The notes under the pieces were generated by a model. That model worked only from the letters and a program-made list of their open reading frames with translations. It made no database searches and was not told where the DNA came from. A DNA stretch of 64,000 bases from the NCBI RefSeq assembly GCF_002288925.2, contig NW_022098092.1:291825-355824 (forward strand). Reading direction: 5' to 3'. Source of the DNA: Delphinapterus leucas (taxonomy: Eukaryota; Chordata; Mammalia; Artiodactyla; Monodontidae). Below, one piece after another: positions 34,983-46,429 of this stretch. Each line of letters starts with the position of its first letter. Within the stretch, counting starts at the first letter, position 1. Made by a program: the position numbers and the translations under genes.

Positions 34983-35265
34983 TAAAAATATATTTCTGTA
35001 ATTATAAAGTAAGGCCTACTAACTGCAGAAAACAGAAAATATAAAGAAGGCAGTAAAAACCACCCATTACACCACTATAAAGAGAGAACACTTGTTATTA
35101 ACATTATGTTGAATTTTTTTCTTTTTGCCTCCGAATTCTTTATGTGTGATAACACTCTGTATTAGTTTTGTAGCTTTTTCCATCATTGCCATATCATGAG
35201 CATTTCTCCATGTCATTACATTGTTTTGAGAAAAATCTCATTTTAAATGTTTCCTAAGTCTTTTA
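34983..35265 (-). mobile_element. Very old L1 (L1ME-like) 3' end
   Basis: 'aaaaaccacccattacacca' and 'tttgtagctttttccatcat' with 'ttctccatgtcattaca' match ancient L1 3' regions in reverse complement. Ends are uncertain. Confidence 0.55.
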
Positions 35266-35269
35266 TTTT

Positions 35270-36545
35270 AGAAAATTTCAATCATTTTACAGATGTAGAG
35301 AGAATAGTATGAACCCACAGGTACCAATCAGTTGGTTTTGGCAATTATCAAATCACAACCAGTCTTGTTTCATCTAGACCTATGAACCACTTGGAGTATT
35401 TGGAAGCAAATTGCAGACATCACATCATTTTTGGGGAATCTTGGTATAAATATTTAAAATTCAAAGGCATTTTTAAGACACAAAATACTATTCATTACAC
35501 CGAAAAATTTAAAGGTTAAAAAATGCTTAATACCAATTAAATATCCAGTTGGTGTTCAAGTTTCCACAATTATTTCATAATTTTTTAACAGTCTGAATCA
35601 GGATCCAAATAAGATTCATCTGTTGTAATTGGTTGATGAGTCTAAGTCTCTTTTAGTCTATAGGATGTGTCTCGTCATTCATTTATTCCTTGCAATTTAT
35701 TTATTGAAGAAACTGGTCATTTGTCCTGCAGAGTTTCCCACAGTCTGGATTTTGATGATTGCATTCCTGCTGTGTCATTTAATATGTTCTTTTGCCTCTG
35801 TATTTCCTGTAAATTAACGGGTAGAGCTAGAGGCTTGATAGGGTTTGGGTTTGGTTTGGGGTAAGAATACTTCCTAAGTGGTGGTGTGTGCTCCCACCAG
35901 GAAGCACAGAGTGAATGTGTTTCTTTTATGATGTGAACAGCCATTGATGATTATTGCCCAGATCCATTATTTTATTAGGGATTTGTAAAATGGTGATATT
36001 CTAGTTCTGCTATTCTTCTTTGTTTATTATCCACAATACTTATATGAAGACACTGTTCGATTACTCTGTGGTAGAGTTCACTTAAGAACAGCAGGATTTT
36101 TTTTTTCCAATTATTTACCAGTTTTCAAAATAGTGACTTGGTTCCTTATCATCCTCCAAAGGTGACCACTGGATTTTATTTTCAGTACCATTATGACCAC
36201 ATACATTCAAACATATTTGGTGTATTTTAATCCATTGCAGTTATTTTTATTGATGCTTGAAGGGGCCCATATTTAGTCAGTGGGAACCTCTTCAAGTTGA
36301 GTCATGAGTCCTTTTGATATGACCCTTGTAGTTTCTGACAGTTCTTTGCTCTTACTATGACTATGTCCAGACTCATCTTATATATTCCTTTAATTAGGAA
36401 ATATATAGAGACCATAATCTGGGTATTGCGGGTACCTGTTGGTTAGTCGTTTCTTTTTAGGCCTTGACAGCAGACAGAACTAGAAAATGTTTCTCTGTTT
36501 CTAAGATAAAATGTATCCTGAACACATGCTGCTAATTCCAATTTA
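35270..36545 (-). mobile_element. Very old L1 (L1ME/L1M5-like) long 3'UTR
   Basis: Landmarks in order: 'gaaaatttcaatcatttta', 'gaagcaaattgcagacatca', 'tggttgatgagtctaagtct', 'cttgatagggtttgggtttg' and 'gtgggaacctcttcaagttg', followed by 'catgagtccttttgatatga'. This order fits the long 3'UTR of ancient L1ME-type elements on the minus strand. The orientation is inferred from the T-rich left end. Confidence 0.6.
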
Positions 36546-36574
36546 AATTCAAGGCTACAGGTTTGTATTTATTT

Positions 36575-36840
36575 AAATTTATTTTTTATTGAGGTAACAT
36601 TGATTTATAACATTATATAAGTTTTACGTGTGCATAATATTTCTACTTCGGTATACACTACAGTGTGCTCACCACCAACAATTTAGTCACCATGTCACCG
36701 TACAATTCATCTCTTTACCCATTTTGCCCTCCCACTTACCTTCCCCTGTGGTAACCACTACTATGTTCTCTGTATCTACATGTTTGTTTTTGTTTGTTCA
36801 TTTATTTTGGTTTTGTTTGTTTATTAATATGATCTTTTTC
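36575..36840 (-). mobile_element. L1 3'UTR fragment (L1MA-like)
   Basis: 'tttttattgaggtaacattg' followed by 'cactacagtgtgctcaccac', 'accatgtcaccgtacaattc' and 'ggtaaccactactatgttct' matches a reverse-complement L1MA-type 3'UTR. Confidence 0.8.
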
Positions 36841-37044
36841 TTATGCTGAAAATCCTGCCTCTCAACAACACACGCCAAATTCACTTGATTATCCTCTGAT
36901 ACACATGCAAGTACACATGCAGTACATACACATACAACAGTCTCAGAATATCGTGTCACACTGACTTCAACAATAGGATTACCAAACACAATTTTTTTTA
37001 GCATTTCTTTTGGTCCTTTAGGAAAGCCTTTTTGATGGGGGCAT

Positions 37045-38395
37045 GACATGATGTAGAAGTTTCTATACTTGTGGGCATTAAGCTTGCCTTCAAATTTTTG
37101 CAGTTATAAAGAATTCTGTGGTAAACATCCTTGCCTTTGTCTTTTATTTCTAATCAGTTCTTTTTTTTTGCGGTACGCGGGCCTCTCAGTGTTGTGGCCT
37201 CTCTCGTTGTGGAGCGCAGGCTCAGCGGCCATGGCTCACGGGCCCAGCCGCTCCGCAGCATGTGGGATCTTCCTGGACTGGGGCACGGACCCATGTCCCC
37301 TGCATCGGCAGGCGGACTCCCAACCACTGCGCCACCAGGGAAGCCCTCTAATCAGTTCTTTAGGCCAGACTTCTAGGAGTGAAATGAGACAGTCAGAGGT
37401 GGCGGATGTGTCTAAGCCCCCCACACATAGTACCCAGTGCCTTTTTCAGAACCAGCTGTGCTTGGAAGGACCTGCATCCCTGCACCCTGATCAACATTTT
37501 TCATTACTGTTAATAATAACTAATGTTATCATTATGTTACCAAACAGATTCAAAGCAGGGTACCTCGTGGTTAATGTTTTTTAAAATTATTATCAGTCAT
37601 ATGTTTATTGCATAGTTGTAGTTCTATTTTGATTGTCTGGGGTGAGAAGTCCAGTTTTAGTGTTTTCTTCCTACTGATTTGCAAGATATTTTTAATATGT
37701 TAAGGACAACGATCCTTTGTTATGTTATGTTTGTTGCAAATGTTTTTCTCACTTGGCATTTGACTTTCAATTTTATGGGGAGGTTTGATGTATAAAAGTA
37801 GAAAATTATAAAGTAATCAAATTTGTTGACTGTTTCATTGCTTTTATGCTTAGAGTCCCACCTGATATCAGTTAAATGCTTACCTCTTTCCTTCAAGTTT
37901 ATACACTGTTTCATGTATTTTTCCACCTTTATTGCTTCTTTCCCCTTATTACAAAAGGAATACATGTTTGCTATAGAATTATAAAAGCATATGGGAGATA
38001 TGGAAGTCTTCATTTATTTTTATACTTAACTATTTTTTTAATCTGTAATTTATTATGGTACACAGTGTGAGGAGAATATCTGACTTGAGGATCTTCCCAA
38101 TAACTAGTTATCCCAAAACCATTTGCTTAGCAAATCTATTTTTCTCTTGAATTGTACAAGAAATTATTTGGTACATAAGCATCTTTTTTCCAAAATCTGT
38201 ACCAGTTCCAATTTGTTTTAATTCATGTGGTATGTAATATTCCTTAACAGCTCAGGGTACTTTCTTGTTATATTTCTTTTTCAAAAATGCCTTAGCCAGT
38301 TCTTGTCTGTTTATTCTTCTAAATATACATGAGAATTATTTTGTCAAATTATACCAATAATGATTGGAACGGCTTTAAATGGAGTTTGGACTTTC
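37045..38395 (-). mobile_element. Very old L1 ORF2/3' region, split by a SINE
   Basis: Landmarks: 'gaattctgtggtaaacatcc' before the SINE. After it, 'ttctaggagtgaaatgaga', 'tgttgcaaatgtttttctca', 'tatcccaaaaccatttgctt' and 'tcaaaaatgccttagccag'. The order fits the C-terminal part of ORF2 and the 3' end of an ancient L1 on the minus strand. Highly diverged, non-coding. Confidence 0.65.
37163..37346 (-). mobile_element. CHR-type SINE (short GC-rich form) inside an old L1
   Basis: A short T-run is followed by the reverse complement of the SINE and ends 'gcgccaccagggaagccc'. The 14-bp target duplication TCTAATCAGTTCTT is perfect at 37149-37162 and 37347-37360. A deletion removes part of the region between the two GC-rich blocks. 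Confidence 0.95.
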
Positions 38396-38790
38396 CCCTG
38401 CTGGGTGTGCTGAACCGAGGCAAGTTTCAGACAAGGGAGTGATGTGTTGGGGTCTGTGTTTCCCATGGCTCCTCCAATCTGACATCATGTGGGGCATGGG
38501 TAGAAGATGCTACAGCTTTCCAGGAGAAAGATGCTAGAGTCTCTGGCTGGAATGTCACAGAGGAAGGACCTTAAAGAGGTAGTAAGGAGAGGGATGACAT
38601 TGTGCTTGGGTATGAAGACTGGAGCAGAAGGGAATCTAGGATGACCCCTTAGTCTCCCATTTGGTCAGCTGGGGTAGATCATGGTGCTTTTCACCAAGAT
38701 AGGATTAATGGCTCTAAGGTTCTGTGCTTTTGTGATTTGAGAAAAAATGGTCTCCATGCTCTGGGCATGCATATGTGCTAGTGTTTATCC
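38396..38790. other. Unassigned unique sequence
   Basis: About 395 bp with no recognised gene or repeat. Confidence 0.35.
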
Positions 38791-38794
38791 AGAT

Positions 38795-38890
38795 GGTGAA
38801 GTGTTATTATTCTTTTCACATAGGAGGAACTGCGGCTCACATCGGGGAATGACTTACCCTGGTCACACAAGGTGCGCATGGTGGCCCTGA
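38795..38890 (-). repeat. MIR SINE fragment
   Basis: 'cacataggaggaactgcggc' followed by 'cttaccctggtcacacaag' resembles the MIR core in reverse complement. Diverged. Confidence 0.6.
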
Positions 38891-39087
38891 GATTCACAAC
38901 CTATTGTATCTGCCAAAGCTGGGGCTGATCCTCACACACACGGTGACCATTGCCTGGTCCCTCTCACCATCACTCTGTGCCAGGCTCTCTTTTCCCCAAA
39001 GAGACCCTGAGCAGAAAAGGTCTAGGGCAAGCCCTTGGTCTTCTTTGTCACCCTTACATTGATGGACTCAGTAAAGGATTGCTCAGT

Positions 39088-39330
39088 GCTGAATTGTGTT
39101 CCCCCAAAAGATTTCTTGAAGTCCTAACCCTCACTACTTCAGAATGTGACCTTATTTAGAAATAGGTTCATTGCCAATGTAATTAGTTAAGATGAGGTCA
39201 TATTGGAGTAGGGTGGACCCTTAGTCCACTATGACTGATGTCCTTCTAAGAAGAGAGACAACGATGTGAAGACAGGCACAGGGAGAATGCCCTGTAATGA
39301 CAGAGGCAGAGTCTGGAGTGATTCCCGCCT
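39088..39330 (+). mobile_element. MLT1 (MaLR) LTR, truncated
   Basis: 'gctgaattgtgttcccccaa', 'agaatgtgaccttatttaga', 'attagttaagatgaggtcat' and 'ctgatgtccttctaagaaga' follow the MLT1 LTR order. The 3' third is missing. Confidence 0.85.
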
Positions 39331-39384
39331 TCATAGGAGGGAGGATGTGTTGTCTATAGTTATCACGTGAGTTGGGAAGAAGAA

Positions 39385-39545
39385 AGGGAATTCCTGTTGC
39401 TGAGCCCCTGCTGGGAGCCAGCTCCTTAATCCTTAACAAGTTTGCTCATCTGAGCCTCACCATTCTGTAAAAAGGGTATTATTATCTCCATTTCACAGAG
39501 GAGGAAACTGAGGCCCACAGACATGAAATGTCTTGCCCAAAGACT
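39385..39545 (-). repeat. MIR SINE
   Basis: The reverse-complement core 'tcacagaggaggaaactgag' is preceded by 'aaagggtattattatctcc' and followed by 'gtcttgcccaaagacttcag'. Confidence 0.85.
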
Positions 39546-39745
39546 TCAGCCTTCTTCTCCTTCCTGGCTATACCCAGCTGAATTCCCCTGCCCACTTGTC
39601 ATTGCTTGGGGGTGTGGGGATCCTGCTCTTGGACACATGTTTTTCGGCGGACAGCATGCAGGCCTATGGGCTAGGTTATTAGTGCATTTAGTACATTAGA
39701 TAACCATAAAGTGGCCATTTGTTCTCTTTTTGATTTGAGCTGCTT

Positions 39746-40054
39746 CTTTTTTTTTTTTTAATGAAAGCTTATTTATTTGTTTATTTATTTTTCGCTGTGT
39801 TGGGTCTTCATTTCTGTGCGAGGGCTTTCTCTAGTTGCGGCGAGCGGGGGCCACTCTTCATTGCGGTGCACGGGCCTCTCACTGTCGTGGCCTCTCTTGT
39901 TGCAGAGCACAAGCTCCAGACGGGCAGACTCAGTAGTTATGGCTCACGGGCCTAGTTGCTCCGCGGCACGTGGGATCTTCCCAGACCAGGGCTCGAACCT
40001 GTGTCTCCTGCATTGGCAGGCAGATTCTCAACCACTGCGCCACCAGGGAAGCCC
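39746..40054 (-). mobile_element. CHR-type SINE (long form)
   Basis: T-run and 'atttatttgtttatttattt', then 'gctgtgttgggtcttcattt', ending 'ctgcgccaccagggaagccc'. The target duplication TGAGCTGCTT lies at 39736-39745 and 40055-40064. Open frames across it are SINE shadows. Confidence 0.93.
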
Positions 40055-40069
40055 TGAGCTGCTTTTTAT

Positions 40070-40555
40070 AGGCTTTTAAATTTAGAAACTGGTTTGAATG
40101 AAGTACTATTATGAGCTTTTGTATTTCATGTCAGTAATTCTCAAACATTGCCTGGGTTTGTTAACCCAGTATTTGAGGTGGGATGGAGGTGGGGGGAGAA
40201 GCGGGGAGGCAGGGCTGCGTGTTAAAAAAAAAAAGTCCTTTCAACTTCATCTGTGGTCACTTTTCAGGGCTGTTACTTAACTACCCAAATGTTGAGTTTG
40301 AATGTAATAATTACTGTGTTCCATTTTGTGCAGAGAGAAAGAAGGCTTGCAAAGACAAAGATAAATATCTCTTTATTCTGAGAGTGTGATAATTGAACTC
40401 TGTGAAATGGCTTTATTCTATACTTACCTGGCCACAAATAATACCTATACCCCTGTTCCTAAATGGAAGCTCCTGAAATATTGGGGATGATTTTTTTCTT
40501 TTATTTTAATATCTCTAGTTCAGCCCAGGCATGACATAGAGGGGGCTTGGAGAGT
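40070..40555. other. Unassigned unique sequence
   Basis: No gene or repeat recognised. An A-run of about 11 at 40224-40234 has no associated element that I can identify. Confidence 0.35.
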
Positions 40556-40559
40556 CAGT

Positions 40560-40715
40560 ATGGAATCATGGTGAGAAGCAAGACAGACTCCCTCGGTTTA
40601 AATTCCTACTCTGTCACTACTAGAGAAAAAGTAGGTGGCTGTGGGCAAATCATTTCCCTTCACTGTGTCTCAGTTTCATTATCTGTGAAATGGGAATAAA
40701 ATCCATCCTTGCTTT
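40560..40715 (+). repeat. MIR SINE
   Basis: 'ggtttaaattcctactctgt', 'gtgggcaaatcatttccctt' and 'tctcagtttcattatctgtg' are MIR landmarks in sense orientation. Confidence 0.8.
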
Positions 40716-40805
40716 TGTCTTCATCATGGCAAATTAGTCGATTGAACAAATGAACTGGCCCCTAATAAGTATACTGCGGACCAGTCTTAAGAATCCTACT
40801 AGCTC

Positions 40806-41170
40806 AGGGCTTCCCTGGTGGCATAGTGGTTAAGAATCTGCCTGCCAATGCAGGGAACATGGGTTCAAGCCCTGGTCCGGGAAGATCCCACATGCCGCAG
40901 AGCAACAAATCCCATACGCCTCAACTACTGAACCTGCGCTCTAGAGCCCGCGAGCCACAACTACTGAGCCTGTGTGCCACAACTACTGAAGCCCGCATGC
41001 CTAGAGCCCATGCTGCACAACAAGAGAAGCCACCGCAATGAGAAGCCCTCGCACCACAACGAAGAGTAGCCCCGGTTCGCCACAACTAGAGAAAGCCCCT
41101 GCACAGCAACGAAGACCCAGTGCAGCCAAGGATAAATAAATAAATAAATAAATAAATAATACTAAGAAAA
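40806..41170 (+). mobile_element. CHR-type SINE (long form)
   Basis: It starts GGGCTTCCCTGGTGGCATAG, has 'gggttcaagccctggtccgg' at the B box, several 'ccacaactactga' units, and ends in seven AAAT units near 41127-41158. The target duplication AAGAATCCTACTAGCTC (40789-40805) recurs as AAGACTCCTACTAGCTC (41171-41187) with one change. Confidence 0.95.
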
Positions 41171-41187
41171 AAGACTCCTACTAGCTC

Positions 41188-41585
41188 TGTGCTCTGGGAT
41201 TCTATCAAAGTTGAAAATTTTTAATTAAGGGGCATATTTCATGTCCAGCTGGAGCTTGGGTGCTTAAGGATGAATATTGCAATTAACAGCTACAATTGAG
41301 CAAAATTCCAAATCCACATTACAGTCTCCCCACAGCATTTATAACAGCATCAGGTACATAGGAAGTACCCAGAAAGTGAGTGGTTCAGCGAGATAAGAAG
41401 AAAAGTACTAAAACATGTTTGTTTTTTAATGGCTGAAGAAATTTAGTAGGTAATCCACTCACATGGTCAAAAAATGCTGAGGTATGTAGGGTATACTGTG
41501 TATAGTGTTGCCCAGATGTGCGGCTATCTTCCCCCACAGAACACTGGTGCTTTATTTTATATCCCTCCAAAGGTATTTCATACAT
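41188..41585. other. Unassigned unique sequence
   Basis: About 400 bp with no recognised gene or repeat. Confidence 0.35.
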
Positions 41586-42352
41586 ATAAAAGCATATATT
41601 TGTGTGTGTATCTCTTTTTCCCACTTTTGTACAACATATGAACACATAGCACATGCAGACCTGTTTCCTTCACTTAAGAATACATATTGGAGATATTTCC
41701 CTATTAGTATATAGTTTCCTCATTCATTTTTCTAGCTGTATGGTATTCCTTTGCATGAATGTGCCCTAGTTTCTTTAGCCAGTCTCCTGCTCATAGACAT
41801 TTAGGTGTGTCTACTTTCCTGCCTTTGCAAAAAAATACCATGGAATAAATTCATGTATCCATCATTTCCCATACAGATAATACATCCATCTGACCAATTC
41901 TAGTGGAAATCATGGGTCAAGGACACACACATTGCTAATTTTGCTGGATGTTAACAAATTGCCTATTATTAAGGTTGCATAATTTTACACTCCTGCCTGG
42001 TTTTACCCTCGCTTCAGTGTGTTATCAGTGTGCTGTGGTTCTGGGCCATTCTCATGGGTGAAAAAATGGTATCTCAGAGAAGTTTTAATTTCCAGCACTC
42101 TTATGAGAGAGGTTGGGTATCATTTCCTTTTTGTAAATTGTGTCATTGTAGCTTTTGTTTCTATTAGGTTATTGGGCTTTTTTCTAACAATCTGTAGGAG
42201 CTCTTTATGGATGAGGGAAATAAGCTCTTTGTTAAATGAGTTGAATATATTTCTTCCCTGTGTGTCATTGGTCTTTTGATTTTGCTTATGGTAGTGTTTC
42301 GGTCTGCAGGCATTTTTATTTTTATATACAGTGACATTCTTATTTTTATATA

Positions 42353-43184
42353 CAGTTGTCCTCCTTTATCCCCAGGTTTTCTTTACATGGTTTCAGTTAC
42401 CTGAGGACAACTGCAGTTCAAAAATATTAAATGGAAAATTCCAGAAATAATTCATAAGTTTTCGTTGTGTGCCACTGTGAATAGCGTGATGAAATCTTAC
42501 ACTGTCCCACTTCATCCCGCTGAGGACATGAATCATCCCTCTCTCCAGCGTATCCTGCCCATCAGTCACTCAGTAGCCACTTATCAGATCAGATCTCAGT
42601 ATCACAGTGCTTGTGTTTAAGTAACCCTTATTTTACTTAATAATGGCCACAAAGTGCAAGAGTAGTGGTGCTGATAATTTAGATACACCAAAGAATAATC
42701 ATAAAGTACTTCCTTTAAGTGAAAAGGTGAAAAGTTCTCAACTTAATAAGGAAAGCAAAAAATTGTATGATTGTACGCTGAGGTTGCTGAGATCTACAGT
42801 AAGAACGAATCTTCTATCTGTGAAATTGTGAAGAAAGAAAAGGAAATTGTGCTAGTTTTGCTGTTGCACCTCAAACTGCAAAAGTTATGGCCACAGTGTG
42901 TGATAAATGCTTAGTTTAAGATGGAAAAGGCATTAAATTTGTACATTAAGATATTTTGAGAGAGAAAGAGTTCACATAACTTTCATTACAGTAATTGTAT
43001 GTAATTGTTCTATTTTATTATGAGTTATTGTTAATTTCTTATTATGCCTAATTCATAAATTAAACTTTATCATGTATGTATGTATAGGAAAAAAATATGG
43101 ATATATGGTTTGGTATCATCCTAGGTTTCAGGCATCCACCGTGGGCCTTGAAATGTATCCCCCATGATAAGGGAGGGACTATCG
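42353..43184 (+). mobile_element. Tigger-type DNA transposon, internally deleted
   Basis: The left end CAGTTGTCCTCCTTTATCC and right end GATAAGGGAGGGACTATCG form imperfect terminal inverted repeats flanked by TA (42351-42352 and 43185-43186). This is the target duplication of the Tc1/mariner-pogo group. Inside are 'ggaaaattccagaaataatt' and a transposase start at 42643. Full Tigger elements are about 2.4 kb; this one is 832 bp and jumps from the transposase N-terminal region to the 3' end, so it is non-autonomous. Confidence 0.88.
42643..42960 (+). pseudogene. Tigger transposase N-terminal remnant
   Basis: Tigger transposases carry an N-terminal Psq/CENP-B-like helix-turn-helix DNA-binding region followed by a DDE catalytic domain. 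Here the start MATKCKSSGADNLDTPKN at 42643 is readable, followed by HKVLPLSEKVK. A stop ends that frame at 42831. The continuing similarity (EIVKKEKEI, then a segment around 'actgcaaaagttatggccac') is in another frame, showing a frameshift near 42775. The catalytic domain is deleted. Not functional. Confidence 0.8.
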
Positions 43185-43333
43185 TAGTCCATTTTATCAA
43201 TTCTATTTTTTGGACTTTTTATTATATTCTATTGATCTTTCTATTCGTGTGTCAATGCCACACTTAATTATCAAGACTTTATTATACATTTTAATATATG
43301 GTGGGGCTAATCCTGCCTTATTACTCTTCTTTT

Positions 43334-43614
43334 TTCAAAAAATTAATTAATTAATTAATTTTTGGCTGTGTTGGGTCTTCGTTTCTGTGCAAGGGCTTTC
43401 TCTAGTTGCAGCACTCTTCATCGCGGTGCGCGGGCCTCTCACTATTGCGGCCTCTCTTGTTGCGGAGCACAGGCTCCAGACGCGCAGGCTCAGTAGTTGT
43501 GGCTCACGGACCTAGCTGCTCCGCGGCATGTGGGATCTTCCCAGACCAGGTCTTGAACCCATGTCCCCTGCGTTGGCAGGCAGATTCTCAACCACTGCGC
43601 CACCAGGGAAGCCC
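43334..43614 (-). mobile_element. CHR-type SINE (long form) inside an old L1
   Basis: The A-tail has become ATTA units (43341-43361, read on the plus strand), followed by 'ggctgtgttgggtcttcgtt', and the element ends 'gcgccaccagggaagccc'. The 12-bp target duplication TACTCTTCTTTT is perfect at 43322-43333 and 43615-43626. Confidence 0.95.
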
Positions 43615-44085
43615 TACTCTTCTTTTAAAGTTTGTCCTGGTCAGTCTTGCATGTTTAGCTTTCCATAGGAACTTTAGAAAAAGAAACATCCTGCTGGTAT
43701 TCTTGTGTGTGTGTGAATTGTGTTAAATTTACAGATCAACACAGGAAGAACTGACGTCTTTATGATATTGAGTTTTTCTGTCCAAGAATGTGGTGTGCTC
43801 CTGTAGTGGTTCAAGTCTTCTTTTGCATCTCTTAAAAGATTTAAGATTTTTCATGTACATATTGTAAATTTCCTATTAAATCTATTTCTACGTATCTTGT
43901 ATTTTAGAATAGGATAGAATAGAATTAAGATCTTTTCTTTCATTATATCTTATAACTTGGTTATCATTTTAATATAGGAAATCTATTTATTTTCTATTAA
44001 CTTTCTTTGTCACCATATTACTGAATTCTTTCATTGTTTCTGATTCTCTTGGGATTTCTAGAGAACTCAGATAGTGAAGGAAAAT

Positions 44086-44435
44086 AGATAACAATTATAC
44101 TGATTTAACAAGAAAATTGGGAATTAAGTGAACTGATGTTTCTCCTTTGGGAGATTGTATCTTGAAAATACCAATTCTTAAAACATAAATAGTTGTTCAA
44201 TAGATTTAATGTTTCCTTTTTTTCTTCTTCTTAATAGAAAACCTTGCTTTGAAAACAAAGTCAATGTAATAAAAGTTGAAATGTTACTGTTGACAGGATT
44301 TAGTTTTAATAAAATAAAGATCTATAATTCCTTATGTTATTTGTGCTCAGAAAGTTTGACTTCAGAAGTAGTATATCCTTAAAAATAATCTGGTAGAGAG
44401 AAAAAGTACCTAACTTAGAGCAAGTACCCAGCACA
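44086..44435. other. Unassigned AT-rich sequence
   Basis: About 350 bp with no recognised gene or repeat. Confidence 0.35.
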
Positions 44436-44439
44436 GGGT

Positions 44440-44685
44440 AATGGGAGGAGCCTGAAATTGAAAGTTCAAAGACTTGAGTTCAAGCCCTGGCTCTGTCACC
44501 AGTTCATTGCAATGTTGTCTACCTCCTTGGGCCTCAGTTTCCTGATCTATAAAATAGGACTGATGATAACTACCTAACAGGGTTGTTGTGAGGGATCAAA
44601 TGAGATCATGAATATTGAGAGCACCTAGCACATTGTATGGCACATGGCTTATATACAACAAATGGTGGCTATTATTAATAATATA
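44440..44685 (+). repeat. MIR SINE (nearly complete)
   Basis: 'gacttgagttcaagccctgg', 'gggcctcagtttcctgatct', 'cagggttgttgtgagggatc' and 'gagcacctagcacattgtat' cover almost the whole MIR in sense orientation. Confidence 0.88.
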
Positions 44686-44699
44686 TCTGTTAATTTAAG

Positions 44700-45165
44700 C
44701 CACCCTTGGTGTGTTAAGATACAGATCAGGCTACTATAACATAGACTCCTAAATACTATAGTTAAGCAGATAGAAATGTGTTTTCCACTAGTGTAACTGT
44801 ACAAGCACTGGTATAGTTGCTCCGAGGTATTGGACACACAGGTTCCCAGTGTTCTGTGGCTCTACTATTCTCAACACGTAGTGTCATCCCATGGTCCCAG
44901 AAGGCTGCTGCAGTGCTCACCATTGCCTGATCCCTCAGCCTGCAGGAAGTAAGAAAGAGAAGGCAGGGTGCACACACCTTCTCTTTAAGATCACGCCCAG
45001 GAAGCTGCTCACATCACTTCTACTCATGTGCCATTGGCCATAAACTAGTCACATGGCCACTCCTAACTGCAAGGGAAATTGGGAAATGTAGGGTTTATGC
45101 CCTTCTAAAATGAACATTGGGGGCAACTAGCAATTGGAGCCATAATTGGTATATGAAAATGACAC
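44700..45165 (-). repeat. Probable ancient interspersed repeat, family not assigned
   Basis: 'ggctactataacatagactc' near the left end and 'gtgccattggccataaacta', 'gtcacatggccactcctaac' and 'gggaaattgggaaatgtagg' near the right end recall an old mammalian LTR or DNA element I cannot name with certainty. Confidence 0.45.
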
Positions 45166-46149
45166 TTCCTACATACCACCAGATGTCCCTGTATCTGAGC
45201 CCGTTTGTGACCCACCTTGGTGTGTGGGGGGTTGCAGGTGCAGGAGGGGCTCAGGATCTGGTATTATGTCTTATTTAACTGTAGGGTCATGAGGGTATGC
45301 AATTACCACATCCAGATCAGCCTTGCTCATTCTCTGGGACTTGCTTTGGGAGACTGCCCTTTCATGGTAAGTGGATCTTATGGTGATGAGGCATAACCTA
45401 GATTCAGCTGTCTTGATATTCGCTAAGGTGTGGTAGACGCTGTTGGTAGAGGTCAAACCTAGATCGTTTTTGCTACCATCTCAGTGCCTGGACAGTGCCA
45501 GACATACAGTAGGTACCCATACATGTTGATTGATGACTACTAGACTGACTCTAGTGAAAGGATCATTTGGACACAAACAACGAAGCTCAGTTCATATCAC
45601 TTGCTTAACAGCACTGGATGTGATCATGTGCCAATGCTTTTATCTCAGGAGTTGTGGAAGAGGATGCCTTATGTATAAATCTTCTTATTAAGACCAGACA
45701 ACAAAACCTTCCCTGTCTCTCAGGCCACTTCTCTAATTAGGAAAAGTAGTAAGTAAAAAGATAGGGTGGAGTGGGGGAGGTACAGCATCTTTCCAGTTTG
45801 AAAGCTGTATTTAGGCCGGGACAGTTGTGCCTGTAATTATCCTGTCTGAGTTGACTTTAATGAGCATTATTTTTAATGCTTTCACTTCAAACGGGAAAAA
45901 AGTGATTTTTGCATCCAAGTGTATAAAACAGCTTTATTCACTAAGCTTGAAAGACATAGTCATCACTGCTGGGTCTGTAGTGACTCTGAGCCAGAAACCT
46001 CATATCAGAGCCTTGGCCAGAAGGTAACAGTTGGTTGCTATCAAGGAATCACAGCATTCAGGCTGGCCCGGGTCCTCCTCTTCCCATGACCATCTCCCAA
46101 TGGCAGACATGTGGGAAAACAGTGCTGGATGCAGGGGAGGCAGGATTTG
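45166..46149. other. Unassigned sequence with one L2/MIR scrap
   Basis: No gene recognised. 45476-45540 ('cagtgcctggacagtgccag' then 'tacagtaggtacc') resembles an L2/MIR 3' end in sense orientation. Confidence 0.4.
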
Positions 46150-46425
46150 GCTTCTCATTTTTCACACTTACAAATAGTATTGCAGTGAACATTTTGATTT
46201 GCATGTGCATAACCTTTTCAGTATTTTGAATTATTTCTTTGGGGTAGATTCACAAGTTCAAAGGAAATGAAGTTTTATAGCCTTTAATATTGCAAAATTG
46301 ATGTTCAGAAGTTTTATACCAATTTGTAATGCCATAAGCAATGTTTGAAAATTTTGCAATACCTATGATAACAGTGAGTAACATGATCTTTCTGAATTTT
46401 TAAAAGGTGAAATGGTCCATGGAAA
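46150..46425 (-). mobile_element. Old L1 ORF2-end fragment
   Basis: 'aatagtattgcagtgaacat', 'ttctttggggtagattcaca' and 'tataccaatttgtaatgcca' match the reverse-complement end of old L1 ORF2. Confidence 0.65.
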
Positions 46426-46429
46426 AAAA

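Larger units (their letters stand above)
41590..44085 (-). mobile_element. Very old L1, interrupted by a Tigger element and a SINE
   Basis: Three pieces (41590-42352, 43185-43333, 43615-44085) follow ancient L1 ORF2/3' order in reverse complement. The first has 'ccagtctcctgctcatagac', 'ggtatctcagagaagtttta' and 'ctgtaggagctctttatgga'. The second has 'ctattgatctttctattcg'. The third has 'acgtctttatgatattgag' and 'tctcttgggatttctagaga'. The Tigger element sits between the first two and the SINE between the last two. Removing both gives a continuous L1 read-through. Confidence 0.75.

Noticed and set aside
40808..40880. tRNA-like sequences with A- and B-box elements in the SINE heads
   Set aside because: They are the heads of CHR SINEs, lack a foldable complete tRNA and recur at all SINE copies.
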